Assembly (NCBI RefSeq): GCF_009389585.1
Contig: NZ_VIYG01000001.1
Span: forward strand, 426,705 to 490,704
DNA: 64,000 nt
Origin: Oceanobacillus sp. CFH 90083
GTDB taxonomy: Bacteria; Bacillota; Bacilli; Bacillales; Amphibacillaceae
Reading direction: 5' to 3'
Part shown: positions 44,520 to 53,744 of the stretch, one piece after another
Layout: every line of letters starts with the position of its first letter
How positions within the stretch are numbered: position 1 is the stretch's first letter
Program-made: the position numbers and the translations under genes
The notes under the pieces: model-generated
Database searches by the model: none
Seen by the model: only the letters and a program-made list of their open reading frames with translations
What the model was told of the DNA's origin: nothing

Positions 44520-45707
44520 CTATAAGAATAGACCAACAATCGTGGCAGAAAGAATAGATACTAAAATCGATCCCGCCAGCAGCTTCATTCCAAATTTAGA
44601 AACAATAATAGCCTTCGCACTATCAATTCCTTTTACTGTTCCTGCAATGATACCGATAGAGGAGAAGTTAGCAAAGCTGGTGAGGAATACTGTAACAATA
44701 CCAACTGTTTTTTCGGACAGCTCCCCTAATAATGGTTCTAATTGCAGCATGGCAACAAATTCATTTGTAACAATCTTCGTACCCATGATGCTTCCAGCCT
44801 GCAATACTTCGCCTGGCGCAATCCCCATAAGAATGCCGATAGGGTAAAAAACATAGCCAAGAATTTCTTCCAGTGTAATCCCTGCAAATACTGCTTGAAT
44901 AACCCAGTTAACAAGCTCTAACGAGGCGATAAAAGCAATTAACATAGTTGCAACAATCAGCGCAATCTTTCCGCCTTCCAACGCCCCATTTCCCATTGCT
45001 TCAAAAATACTTTTATCGTTGCTGACATCTTTTATATCCACCTTATCTTCCTCTTTGGGAACATTTACCGGTGCAATTATAGATGCAATCATTAATCCAC
45101 TGAACATATTTAATGGAAGAGCAACTAAAATATATTCCGCCGGCAGCATAAGAATATACGATCCGACAATTGATGCAGAAACAGAACTCATTGCAGATGC
45201 ACAGATAATATAAAGACGGTTTTCTGTTAAATGATGAAATTGCGAACGAATCGCAATCAGAGCCTCAGACTGACCAAAGAAAATACTGTTTACACCATTA
45301 AAGGATTCAATTCTTGGCAGCCCGGTAATTTTTGAAATAGCCGCTCCAATATATTTAATAATTAACGGAAGAATTTTTAAGTATGTTAGAACAGAAAGCA
45401 AGGTTGAGAAAAAGATAATTAACAAGAGCACGTTAAAGAAGAACACACCGCTCTCTTCTAATTGAAAACCTCCCAGTACAAAGCCAATACCTTCTTGTCC
45501 AAATTCAATTAATTTATTAAATACATTTGAAACCCACGTAATAATTTTTGTGCCGATGGTTGTTGAAAACATAAACCAAGTAATCAGCAGCTGTAAAACC
45601 AGCATAACACCAATGCCTTTAAAATTGATTCTCTTTTTATCATTTGACATTAAAAATGCTAAACCAAATGTAATGATAATTGCTAAAATACCTAAGAGAA
45701 TGTCCAA
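44520..45707 (-). CDS. nupC: NupC-family concentrative nucleoside transporter
   Basis: A 395-residue CNT permease with about nine hydrophobic segments, importing nucleosides with H+ or Na+. The conserved FFGQSEALIAIR and SVSASIVGSYILMLPAEYIL are family hallmarks, as is the late EFVAMLQLEPL. AAAGGAGGAAATAGC precedes the start (TTG/ATG region near 45707). The upstream leader contains a family C repeat remnant. Confidence 0.9.
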   Translation of the reverse strand: MDILLGILAIIITFGLAFLMSNDKKRINFKGIGVMLVLQLLITWFMFSTTIGTKIITWVSNVFNKLIEFGQEGIGFVLGGFQLEESGVFFFNVLLLIIFFSTLLSVLTYLKILPLIIKYIGAAISKITGLPRIESFNGVNSIFFGQSEALIAIRSQFHHLTENRLYIICASAMSSVSASIVGSYILMLPAEYILVALPLNMFSGLMIASIIAPVNVPKEEDKVDIKDVSNDKSIFEAMGNGALEGGKIALIVATMLIAFIASLELVNWVIQAVFAGITLEEILGYVFYPIGILMGIAPGEVLQAGSIMGTKIVTNEFVAMLQLEPLLGELSEKTVGIVTVFLTSFANFSSIGIIAGTVKGIDSAKAIIVSKFGMKLLAGSILVSILSATIVGLFL

Positions 45708-45734
45708 GCTATTTCCTCCTTTTTATAAAAGTGC

Positions 45735-45796
45735 TTTATCCCTTCCTGAATAACCATACGTAAATCTCCACTTCATGAAGCTCCGTTTTATGTACA
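45735..45796 (-). repeat. Dispersed repeat family C, copy C2 (deletion form)
   Basis: On the minus strand it begins TGTACATAAAACGGAGCTTC, continues ATGAAGTGGAGATTTACG and ends GGGATAAA. It equals the two ends of copy C1 joined without the ~125-base middle. It ends about 27 bases before the nupC coding region. Confidence 0.5.
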
Positions 45797-46105
45797 CAAG
45801 TATTTTCAGAAAATAAATATATGACAAATAACGATTAAACACAACATTCATTTTCTTTCTTATACAAGATGCTCGTACAAATACTATAATATTCGTTACG
45901 GAAAAAAATTTCAATCCTCTCAGAAAGAATTAATTATTAAAATAATTCCCAATGTGGTAAATAAAATGAATGCTATGTTAAAATGAAGTACTTTTTATTA
46001 TGCATCCTTCGTAACGATTTATTCCATATTATTTACTTACCTGATCCAAATCGAAAAAATTCCGATATTTACACATTTACAGAAGTTCCTCCAAAGAAAA
46101 AAAGC
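45797..46105. other. Intergenic region upstream of nupC
   Basis: About 310 AT-rich bases between the odhB terminator and the nupC leader. No gene, no purine riboswitch core and no clear operator could be seen. Confidence 0.5.
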
Positions 46106-46176
46106 CTTGACACTTAGGAGCTCTCTTTGAAAGTCCGTTTATCTCCAGCTTTCAGAAGAATTTCCTAAGTGTCAAG
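46106..46176 (-). terminator. Two-stage terminator of odhB
   Basis: CTTGACACTTAGGA and TCCTAAGTGTCAAG form a perfect 14-bp outer stem; an inner CTTTGAAAG/CTTTCAGAAG stem extends it. On the minus strand it is followed by GCTTTTTTTC. Confidence 0.88.
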
Positions 46177-46190
46177 ACTCTCTATATCTC

Positions 46191-47447
46191 TTAACCTTCC
46201 AGCAATAAATCGTATGGATCTTCAAGCATCTGTTTAATTCTAACTAAGAACTGAACTGCCTCTTTTCCATCAACAATACGATGGTCATATGATAATGCAA
46301 GATACATCATTGGACGTACTTCAATGGAATCATCCGGCATAGCAATTGGACGTTTCACAATATTATGCATTCCTAAAATTCCGACCTGTGGCGCATTTAA
46401 AATTGGTGTAGACATCATAGAACCAAATGTACCGCCATTGGTAATCGTGAAGGAGCCGCCTTGCAAGTCTTTCAAGGATAATTTATTATCACGTGCTTTC
46501 TTACCCAAATCAACGATATCCTGTTCAATACCTGCAAAGTCCTTACGATCTGCATCACGGACTACTGGAACAACAAGTCCTTCATCTGTGGAGACAGCAA
46601 TACCAATATCATAGAATTTTTTAATAACTAATTCATTACCTTGAATTTCTGCGTTAAGAAGCGGAAACTCTTTTAATGCACCAACAACTGCTTTGGCAAA
46701 GAAAGACATAAAACCTAGCTTCACACCATTTTTTTCTAAGAACTTATCTTTCCGCTGCTTACGAAGCTCCATCACAGCAGTCATATCTACTTCATTAAAT
46801 GTTGTTAACATTGCAGTATTATGCTGCACTTCAACAAGATTTTTAGCAATCGTCTGACGGCGACGGGTCATTTTAACACGTTCTACCGGCTTATCGAACT
46901 CTGTTTTCTCTGATTTTGCCGCTTCTTGTTTCGCCGGTTTCGAGGGTGCAGCCTCTTGTTTTGGCGCATTATTATGTGCTTCCACATCATCTGGACGGAC
47001 TCTACCCAGCGGATCGCGAGTCGGCACTTCACTTAAGTCAATACCCAGCTCACGGGCACGTTTTCTTGCTGCCGGAGAAGCAATCACATCACCATTTTGC
47101 TCAGGTACAGCACTTTGCTTGCTTTCCTGAGAAGGGTCTTTCTTTGGCTCTTCTTTAGGAGCTTCCTCTTTTTTCTCCGTACTGGAAGATACTGAAGATA
47201 CTCCGGCTTCACCATTTTCATCTAATTTGCCGATGGTATCGCCTACGGAAACATCTTCTCCTTCCGTACTGATAATTTCAGTGATAACACCTGTAAATTC
47301 CGAGTTTACTTCCACATTAACTTTATCCGTTTCTAATTCTACAATAGCATCGCCTTTTTCTACTTTATCGCCTTCTTTAACAAGCCATTCTGCTATTGTT
47401 CCTTCCGTGATCGATTCCGCTAATTCAGGTATTTTAATTTCTTGCAC
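46191..47447 (-). CDS. odhB: 2-oxoglutarate dehydrogenase E2 (dihydrolipoyl succinyltransferase)
   Basis: A 418-residue E2 core of the 2-oxoglutarate dehydrogenase complex. The N-terminal lipoyl domain carries the lipoyl Lys in [11 protein letters not shown] near residue 42; a Glu/Lys/Pro/Ser linker follows; the E1/E3-binding domain is around [20 protein letters not shown]; the catalytic domain ends with [15 protein letters not shown] at 47447 has GGAGGAAAATGAA upstream, located in the 3' end of odhA one base before, indicating coupling. The E3 subunit is encoded elsewhere. Confidence 0.95.
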   Translation of the reverse strand: MQEIKIPELAESITEGTIAEWLVKEGDKVEKGDAIVELETDKVNVEVNSEFTGVITEIISTEGEDVSVGDTIGKLDENGEAGVSSVSSSTEKKEEAPKEEPKKDPSQESKQSAVPEQNGDVIASPAARKRARELGIDLSEVPTRDPLGRVRPDDVEAHNNAPKQEAAPSKPAKQEAAKSEKTEFDKPVERVKMTRRRQTIAKNLVEVQHNTAMLTTFNEVDMTAVMELRKQRKDKFLEKNGVKLGFMSFFAKAVVGALKEFPLLNAEIQGNELVIKKFYDIGIAVSTDEGLVVPVVRDADRKDFAGIEQDIVDLGKKARDNKLSLKDLQGGSFTITNGGTFGSMMSTPILNAPQVGILGMHNIVKRPIAMPDDSIEVRPMMYLALSYDHRIVDGKEAVQFLVRIKQMLEDPYDLLLEG

Positions 47448-47448
47448 T

Positions 47449-50328
47449 TCATTTTCCTCCTTCAAATTCACTCAATGCTTGGTCAATAATATATTTATGT
47501 GCTGTTTTATGCACAGTAGGAATACCTCCAGCTGGTGCTGCACGCTTTGGCCTGCTAATAACATGTAATTCTTGAGTCTCTTCCAGAAGCTCTCTTAAAA
47601 AATCATCTACAAAATCCCATGATCCCATATTTTTTGGTTCTTCCTGTACCCACACAATTTCTTTTAAGTTAGGCAGCTTTTTGATTTCTTCTTGAATCGC
47701 TTTTTTAGGGAATGGATAGATTTGCTCGACACGTAGAGCGCGAATCCAATCACAAGTTTCTTCTGCTTCTTCCATTTCTCCTTCAATATCAAGCATAATT
47801 TTTCCGCTTCCTAATAAAAGGCGGGTTGCTTTTTCAAGATTAGTATTAAAGTATGGCTGCTCCCGTAACGTTTTAAATCCGCCATTTGTAAACTCTTCAG
47901 CGCTGGAAGCCATCTTGTAATCTCTGATTAAACTGCTTTTCGGTGTCATCAAAATTAATGGCCTAGCTTCCGGACGGGAACGCATTGCCGCCTGACGACG
48001 AAGCAGATGGAATAACTGTGCAGAAGAAGTAACATTAGCTACAATCCAGTTATTTTCTGCAGCCATCTGTAAGAAACGCTCTAAACGCGCACTTGAATGC
48101 TCTGGCCCTTGTCCTTCGTAGCCATGAGGAAGGAGTAACACCATATTTGATTTCTCATTCCATTTCGCTCTTGCAGAAGAGATAAATTGATCAAAAATGA
48201 CCTGACCAGCATTCGCAAAATCACCAAATTGCGCTTCCCAAATGACAAGGGTGCTTGGAGAATAAACACTATAGCCATATTCAAAGCCTAAAACAGCAGC
48301 TTCTGACAGTGGGCTGTTTCGAACATCAAAGGATGCTTTGACATCAGATAACCCATGCATCGGACTATATTTTTGACCTGTTTCCACATCATGCAGGACA
48401 ATATGACGGTGCGCAAATGTTCCACGTTCTGTATCCTGACCTGTTAAACGGATTGGTGTACCATCTTTTAATATCGATGCAAAAGCTAATGCTTCCCCGG
48501 TACCCCAATCTGCCTTATTTCCTTCCTCCAATGCATCTTTTCTGCGTTTTAAAATTCTTTCTGTTTTCTTAAAGCCTTTAAACCCTTCTGGACGCTCCAG
48601 CAGCTCTTCATTCAGCTTCTTTAAAGTCTCTAAATCTACCGCTGTTTCAAATTGATCTAATCTATTAGACAGCACTTCAGGCATTGATTTTGGCTGAGGC
48701 TCACCAATTTCACTTTCTGTCATTCCTTTATAAATATCAGAAAGTCTTGTTTCAATCTCATTTTTAATGCTGTCAAATTCACCGGGCTCCAACAGATTTC
48801 TTTCCTCCATGGCACGAGCGAATATTGTTGCAACAGATGGATGGTTATCAATTTCACTGTACAGCTGAGGCTGTGTCGTTCTTGGCTCATCCATTTCATT
48901 ATGTCCATAGCGGCGGTAACCTACTAAGTCGATTAAAAAGTCTTTATGAAACTTTTTCCGATATTCACAAGCAATTTTAACAGCAGAAATACAAGAAATC
49001 GGATCGTCTGCACTCACACGGATAACAGGAATCTCAAACCCTTTTGCCAAGTCACTGGCATAACGGGTTGAACGTCCGTCTACACGATCTGTTGTATAGC
49101 CAAGCTGGTTATTTGCGATAAGGTGTACTGTCCCACCTGTTGTATATCCAGGCAAACCGCTTAGATTAAGTGTTTCAGCAACAACACCCTCTCCAATAAA
49201 AGCTGCATCTCCATGAATAATCAGTGGCATTGCTTTGTTAATATCTCTTTCAGGATAACCGCTTACATCACGTTCATCCTGTGCTGCCCTGGCAAATCCT
49301 TCTACAACAGGATTTACAAATTCAAGATGTGACGGATTATGTGCAAGTGTTATTTTTGTATTGACTTTCTTTCCATGTATTACCTCTTTTTCCGCTCCAA
49401 AATGATATTTCACATCTCCGGTCCAGCCATAGTTAATTGCTTTTGAACCTTCTGACGGCATCAATTCCTTATCTCTTGTATAATTAAACTCGGAAAAAAT
49501 CTTATCATATGGCTTTTTCAATACATTTGCAAGTACAGCTAAACGCCCTCGATGCGCCATCCCCATCATCACATGCTCAATGCTATCTTCATTTGCGTAT
49601 TTTACGAGATGGTCAATCATAGGAATCATCGATTCTAGACCCTCAATAGAAAAGCGCTTTTGACCGACAAATGTTTTATGAAGGAATTTCTCAAAGCCTT
49701 CTACTTCGGATAAGCGTTTCAGAATATCCTTTCTATCTTCCTGATCAGGGTCAAACCTCGCATTCCCTTCTTCAATTAAATCAAACAGCCAGGTGCGTTC
49801 CTCATCATTGTTTACGTGATCATACTCAAACGTGATCGTACCTGTATAGTATTTCTTCAATAAGTTGATAACATCCAACCCTGTTTTAACATCTTCTTTT
49901 TCACGTTCCCAGATCCATGATGCCGGAATTTTTTTCAAATCCTCTTCTGTTAAATCATAATGCTTTAAATCCAGCATTCGTGACGGAGCACTTTTATACC
50001 CGCCAACGGAATAAATATCCGCATCTGTGTGACCGTAACGCCGAATAGCCTCAACAAGTTTGATTGCTGAGGTTAATTTAGTAACATCAAAATTTTCTGA
50101 TACACCAACATTAGAAGTTGTTTGTTCAGCTTGTTTACTGATAGGCATAATTACTTCTGCCCCTGTCATCCAGGCAGGTGCTCCATGTGTATCAAATAAT
50201 GATTTTATAGAAGATTCCACTTGCTCCGGATCTTCTCTGTACAATTCATACTGTTGCTCCAAATACCCCGCATTTGGTCCGTGAAACTGCCCCCAAAATT
50301 TTTCTGCAGACTCTTCATTTCCTGGCAC
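47449..50328 (-). CDS. odhA: 2-oxoglutarate dehydrogenase E1
   Basis: A thiamine-diphosphate-dependent E1 of about 959 residues that decarboxylates 2-oxoglutarate in the TCA cycle. Conserved blocks: [29 protein letters not shown], the ThDP region [20 protein letters not shown] and the C-terminal [20 protein letters not shown]. The start is uncertain: GTG at 50328 follows GGGGGTATCAGTC, while ATGs at 50343 and 50364 are in frame but have weak sites. The promoter lies at 50414-50442. Operon odhAB. Confidence 0.93.
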   Translation of the reverse strand: MPGNEESAEKFWGQFHGPNAGYLEQQYELYREDPEQVESSIKSLFDTHGAPAWMTGAEVIMPISKQAEQTTSNVGVSENFDVTKLTSAIKLVEAIRRYGHTDADIYSVGGYKSAPSRMLDLKHYDLTEEDLKKIPASWIWEREKEDVKTGLDVINLLKKYYTGTITFEYDHVNNDEERTWLFDLIEEGNARFDPDQEDRKDILKRLSEVEGFEKFLHKTFVGQKRFSIEGLESMIPMIDHLVKYANEDSIEHVMMGMAHRGRLAVLANVLKKPYDKIFSEFNYTRDKELMPSEGSKAINYGWTGDVKYHFGAEKEVIHGKKVNTKITLAHNPSHLEFVNPVVEGFARAAQDERDVSGYPERDINKAMPLIIHGDAAFIGEGVVAETLNLSGLPGYTTGGTVHLIANNQLGYTTDRVDGRSTRYASDLAKGFEIPVIRVSADDPISCISAVKIACEYRKKFHKDFLIDLVGYRRYGHNEMDEPRTTQPQLYSEIDNHPSVATIFARAMEERNLLEPGEFDSIKNEIETRLSDIYKGMTESEIGEPQPKSMPEVLSNRLDQFETAVDLETLKKLNEELLERPEGFKGFKKTERILKRRKDALEEGNKADWGTGEALAFASILKDGTPIRLTGQDTERGTFAHRHIVLHDVETGQKYSPMHGLSDVKASFDVRNSPLSEAAVLGFEYGYSVYSPSTLVIWEAQFGDFANAGQVIFDQFISSARAKWNEKSNMVLLLPHGYEGQGPEHSSARLERFLQMAAENNWIVANVTSSAQLFHLLRRQAAMRSRPEARPLILMTPKSSLIRDYKMASSAEEFTNGGFKTLREQPYFNTNLEKATRLLLGSGKIMLDIEGEMEEAEETCDWIRALRVEQIYPFPKKAIQEEIKKLPNLKEIVWVQEEPKNMGSWDFVDDFLRELLEETQELHVISRPKRAAPAGGIPTVHKTAHKYIIDQALSEFEGGK

Positions 50329-50413
50329 GACTGATACCCCCATTAGAATTACTAATCCGTTCATGAAAACGGTTCAAATTTTTAACAATCATATTAATTT
50401 CTTTACACCAACT

Positions 50414-50442
50414 AATATACATGATTTTCAAGCTGGTTACAA
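50414..50442 (-). promoter_or_regulatory. Promoter of odhAB
   Basis: On the minus strand TTGTAA (50442-50437), a 17-base spacer and TATATT (50419-50414). Confidence 0.6.
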
Positions 50443-50595
50443 GGAATCGGAACGGATTCTTTGGGAGAATTCGACATTTTTTTTCAATCCAAAAAAATGT
50501 ATCCCGCAACATCATTTTTCTGACTTTTCAGACAAAAATAAAGTGAATTTTTTGATACATTTCTAGATATATAAATGGATTTAATATAAGAATAG

Positions 50596-50624
50596 TTCAC
50601 ATCATGTCCTTTTTCCGTTATAAT
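50596..50624 (+). promoter_or_regulatory. Promoter of the 35-residue membrane peptide gene
   Basis: TTCACA (50596-50601), a 17-base spacer and TATAAT (50619-50624), giving a leader of about 115 bases. Confidence 0.7.
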
Positions 50625-50747
50625 AAAGACAAATTACAATTTGAATTCTGGAGAAAAGCACTTGTCTTACAGTGTGTCAGCTTACATGCATGAAGCTCCA
50701 TGCCAGATGAGCACAATTTACTACTACATAGAAGGAGGAATCAGTTC

Positions 50748-50855
50748 ATGAATTTAGCATTAATTATGGGTGTTGTTGTTACATTTCTCGTTGCTATCTT
50801 TGCATCCGGCTACGAATCAAAGCCAGGAGTTCCAAAAGAAGATCAACGCACTTAA
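50748..50855 (+). CDS. 35-residue single-pass membrane peptide
   Basis: MNLALIMGVVVTFLVAIFAS is a clear transmembrane helix, followed by a short charged tail (GYESKPGVPKEDQRT). AGAAGGAGGAATCAGTTC precedes the ATG, a consensus promoter lies upstream and a perfect terminator follows 21 bases after the stop. It is therefore a complete monocistronic small-protein gene. I do not recognise the family; candidates are a small subunit of a membrane complex or a sporulation peptide. Confidence 0.75.
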   Translation: MNLALIMGVVVTFLVAIFASGYESKPGVPKEDQRT

Positions 50856-50876
50856 CCCTTACGATATACATCAGCA

Positions 50877-50920
50877 AAGGAGCTGTTGCACAATTTTGTG
50901 CAACAGCTCCTTCTTTTTTA
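50877..50920 (+). terminator. Terminator of the 35-residue peptide gene
   Basis: A perfect 16-bp stem, AAGGAGCTGTTGCACA with TGTGCAACAGCTCCTT, then CTTTTTT. Confidence 0.92.
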
Positions 50921-51397
50921 TTAATGTAAATCAGGAAATCCCTGCTGTCTTAACGCTTCATAAATAATAATAGAAGCTGTATTCGACAGGTTCAATGAGC
51001 GAACCTGATCATTCATATGAACCCGCAGGCATTTATCTGCTTTTCCCTCCAGCAATTCACGGGGAATCCCTGTTGATTCTTTTCCAAATACAAAAAATTG
51101 ATCTATATCCACAGATGAAAAATCAAAATCCGTGTAATATTTTGTTCCAAAGTTCTCTATATAGTAAAAGCTTCCTTCTGGATAGGTTTTATACAAATCT
51201 TCTATGGAATCATATTCTTTTACATCGACATGCTCCCAATAATCCAGACCGGCACGGCGGACCATTTTACTATCCGTTGAAAAACCAAGCGGACGGATTA
51301 AATGTAAGGTTGTTCCAGTCGCTAAACAAGTTCTGCCGATATTTCCTGTATTAGCCGGGATTTCTGGTTCAAATAATACAACATGCAAACTCACCAT
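50921..51397 (-). CDS. trmL: tRNA (cytidine/uridine(34)-2'-O)-methyltransferase TrmL
   Basis: A 158-residue minimal SPOUT methyltransferase that methylates the wobble ribose of tRNA-Leu. The N-terminal FEPEIPANTGNIGRTCLATG is diagnostic, and the C-terminal knot is seen in FGKESTGIPRELL and VRSLNLSNTASIIIYEALRQ. GAAGGAGAATGA precedes the ATG. B. subtilis CspR is the homologue. Confidence 0.92.
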   Translation of the reverse strand: MVSLHVVLFEPEIPANTGNIGRTCLATGTTLHLIRPLGFSTDSKMVRRAGLDYWEHVDVKEYDSIEDLYKTYPEGSFYYIENFGTKYYTDFDFSSVDIDQFFVFGKESTGIPRELLEGKADKCLRVHMNDQVRSLNLSNTASIIIYEALRQQGFPDLH

Positions 51398-51558
51398 TCA
51401 TTCTCCTTCAATTGCAAATTCTAAAAGACTAGTTCTTTGATTTCTATATAAATTTCAATGATATATTTAAAGCTGCCGTTCCAATGGATTTCTTGGGAGC
51501 GGGGAACCGCATTCCCAAGAACATCGCGTACTTAACCTTTATTTCCTTAGTCAATGGA

Positions 51559-51596
51559 GGTGAAAAATAACCCCACTGCATGAAGGTCCACTTTAT
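51559..51596 (-). repeat. Dispersed repeat family C, copy C3 (left part)
   Basis: On the minus strand ATAAAGTGGACCTTCATGCA followed by GTGGGGTTATTTTTCACC. It matches the first 45 bases of copy C1 with a few changes. The continuation to 51480 contains a CTTGGGA / TCCCAAG hairpin (51497-51521) not seen in C1. Confidence 0.45.
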
Positions 51597-51602
51597 TATA
51601 CA

Positions 51603-52457
51603 CTAACTTATCTCAATGCGAAAAAACTTATATTGTATCTCCGGAGTCCAGGCAGCAGAGTCCTCATAAGACCAATAGCGATTTCGGCTATTATTCGTAT
51701 GTGCATTGACAAGCGGCATGTTATCAGCATCTTTTGCCACCACAATAGTTGTATGATTCCACACACCATCCCCGTCAAAATCATAGCAAATCACATCGCC
51801 AGGATTCAATTCCTCCGGCTGTTCAACTTCTACTCCTCTTATACCTCGTTCAGAGCCGCTTAAATACCACCTGAAAGAATGCGCAACCGACCAGCTGAAG
51901 CTCCATGAATCCTTTCCATACCACCAGCCTCTCTCCCGGACTGGTTCTCCCCACATCGGACCGCCTCCTGCCCGTAAGCATTGGGAAATATAGTTCGTGC
52001 AGTCATCTTCAAAACGCAGATATTCTGGATTGTAGCTGTTCCACCAGCGTTCTGCATATTTCACTGCCTCCAGACGGTTATACTCGATTTCACGATTGCT
52101 TTTCTTATTGCTGCCTTTCTTTAATACAGGGAGCTGATTGCCGAAGCTTTCCACTGGCGGCTTTTCGATATATTGATGTCTGTCTTCTTCATCCCATTTT
52201 TTCACAAACTGACAAGGGATAATCTGCTCCTCTGTATAAAAAAAATCACCCTGCTTGATTAGATATACCAAATGCACTGCATACCGCGTACTTCTCATTC
52301 CTTCATAGGATTGCTTGCTTAAAACAACCCCTCTCCCCTTTATCTTTACAATTTGCGCTTTTCGTTTCTTACAAAGTGCCTTCTTTTTCTGCCACCAATC
52401 TTGACTCTCTCTGTTTTCCAGAAAAAAATGCTGCCAATATGCAGCGAAATCACCCAT
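51603..52457 (-). CDS. yhbB: Amidase-domain protein YhbB
   Basis: A 284-residue protein with a C-terminal putative amidase domain (Amidase_6): catalytic Cys in DDCTNYISQCLRAGG, the hydrophilic GDVICYDFDGDGVWNHTTIV with the likely His, and VNAHTNNSRNRYW. No signal peptide is evident. Such enzymes may cleave cell wall peptides. ATG at 52457 follows GAGGAGGCGATTTTT. The gene adjoins queG as yhbB adjoins yhbA in B. subtilis. Confidence 0.8.
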   Translation of the reverse strand: MGDFAAYWQHFFLENRESQDWWQKKKALCKKRKAQIVKIKGRGVVLSKQSYEGMRSTRYAVHLVYLIKQGDFFYTEEQIIPCQFVKKWDEEDRHQYIEKPPVESFGNQLPVLKKGSNKKSNREIEYNRLEAVKYAERWWNSYNPEYLRFEDDCTNYISQCLRAGGGPMWGEPVRERGWWYGKDSWSFSWSVAHSFRWYLSGSERGIRGVEVEQPEELNPGDVICYDFDGDGVWNHTTIVVAKDADNMPLVNAHTNNSRNRYWSYEDSAAWTPEIQYKFFRIEIS

Positions 52458-52541
52458 AAAAATCGCCTCCTCGTTCAAAGCTTATGCATCGAGGAGACGA
52501 AATAGGTCATTGAAACTGTGTAAGCCTTGCGATGACTTCTT

Positions 52542-53681
52542 TTACCTTGCCATTATCATAGACAGTGCATTTTCCATTTCATATTGTACTTGCTCATCAT
52601 CTTCATTTCCAAGCGCTTTAGAGAGCGCTTGTTGCGCCGTATCTGTCCCTATTTTCCCTAACGACCATGCTGCAGTGCCGCGAATAACCGGTCGGGGGTC
52701 ATTGTTCATCACAGTAATTAAATCCGCTTCAGCAGCAGTTTCTTTATAATGGCCCAACGCTAAAATAACATTACGCTGAATTGGTTTTTTTCCTCTCCAG
52801 GAGCCTGACATATACCCAAACTTTTCCTTAAACTGGCGATTTGACAAATGGAGCATCGGTTTCAGCCTTGGTTTAACCAATTCCGGCTCCGGCTCTAATT
52901 CCTTATGAAAATGTGAGTCCTTATCCCGGTTCCAAGGGCAAACCTGCTGACAGGTATCGCATCCGTATAATCGATTTCCTATCTTATTGCGAAATTCCTC
53001 CGGCAGAAAATCTTTTGTTTGTGTTAAAAATGCGATACAGCGCTGTGCATTCAGCTGACCGCCCTGAACAATGGCGCCAGTAGGACAGGCATCCAGACAA
53101 ATGGTACAATCTCCGCAGCCGTCCTCTACCTGCGAATCAGGAACAAACGGAATATTCGTCAGCATTTCTCCCAAATAAACAAATGAACCATATTCCTTTG
53201 TAATAATGGAGGTATTTTTCCCGCTAAAACCGATACCTGCACGTTCAGCAACAGCCCGGTCACTTAATTCTCCTGTATCCACCATAGACTTGATAATCGC
53301 ACCAGGAACTTTTTCTTTTATATACTCTCCCAGCTTATCCAGTCGTTCCCGTAAAGCAACATGATAGTCAATTCCCCATGAAGCACGGGCAAAAATACCG
53401 CGTCTATCCCCTTTTGTCCCTCTTGGTGCTTTCTCCATTCGTGACGGATAGGCGACGGCAATGGAAATAATAGACTGTGCTTCCGGGAGCAGCCTTTGAG
53501 GCTCCGTCCTTTCCTCAATGCTCCCTTTTTCAAAGCCAGATTGATATTTCAGTTCTTGCTGACGTCGTAAGCGTTCCTTCATTTCTGTAAAAATATCCGC
53601 TGTAGTAAAACCAATTTTATCAATCCCAATAGTTCTTGCGTATGCTTGAATATCCTTTTTCAGCTCGTCCACTCTCACCAT
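52542..53681 (-). CDS. queG: Epoxyqueuosine reductase QueG
   Basis: A 379-residue cobalamin- and iron-sulfur-dependent enzyme for the last step of queuosine synthesis in tRNA. Two 4Fe-4S motifs: CGDCTICLDACPTGAI and CDTCQQVCPWN. The C-terminus contains HEAT-like repeats (PRPVIRGTAAWSLGKIGT). Matches B. subtilis YhbA. AAAGGGGGCGGT lies before the ATG; the next GTG codon has better spacing and could be the true start. Confidence 0.92.
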   Translation of the reverse strand: MVRVDELKKDIQAYARTIGIDKIGFTTADIFTEMKERLRRQQELKYQSGFEKGSIEERTEPQRLLPEAQSIISIAVAYPSRMEKAPRGTKGDRRGIFARASWGIDYHVALRERLDKLGEYIKEKVPGAIIKSMVDTGELSDRAVAERAGIGFSGKNTSIITKEYGSFVYLGEMLTNIPFVPDSQVEDGCGDCTICLDACPTGAIVQGGQLNAQRCIAFLTQTKDFLPEEFRNKIGNRLYGCDTCQQVCPWNRDKDSHFHKELEPEPELVKPRLKPMLHLSNRQFKEKFGYMSGSWRGKKPIQRNVILALGHYKETAAEADLITVMNNDPRPVIRGTAAWSLGKIGTDTAQQALSKALGNEDDEQVQYEMENALSMIMAR

Positions 53682-53744
53682 ACCGCCCCCTTTCTATTAT
53701 TTCTAATCTCAGTCAACCCTTTTTAAATACCATGGTTACAGTAT

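Noticed and set aside
45708..45960. Purine riboswitch upstream of nupC
   Set aside because: No conserved purine aptamer core could be found on the minus strand; the leader is AT-rich plus a family C remnant.
50748..50935. Possible frameshift extending the 35-residue peptide through the terminator
   Set aside because: Careful recount of the A run at 50819-50822 shows the frame closes normally at 50853-50855.
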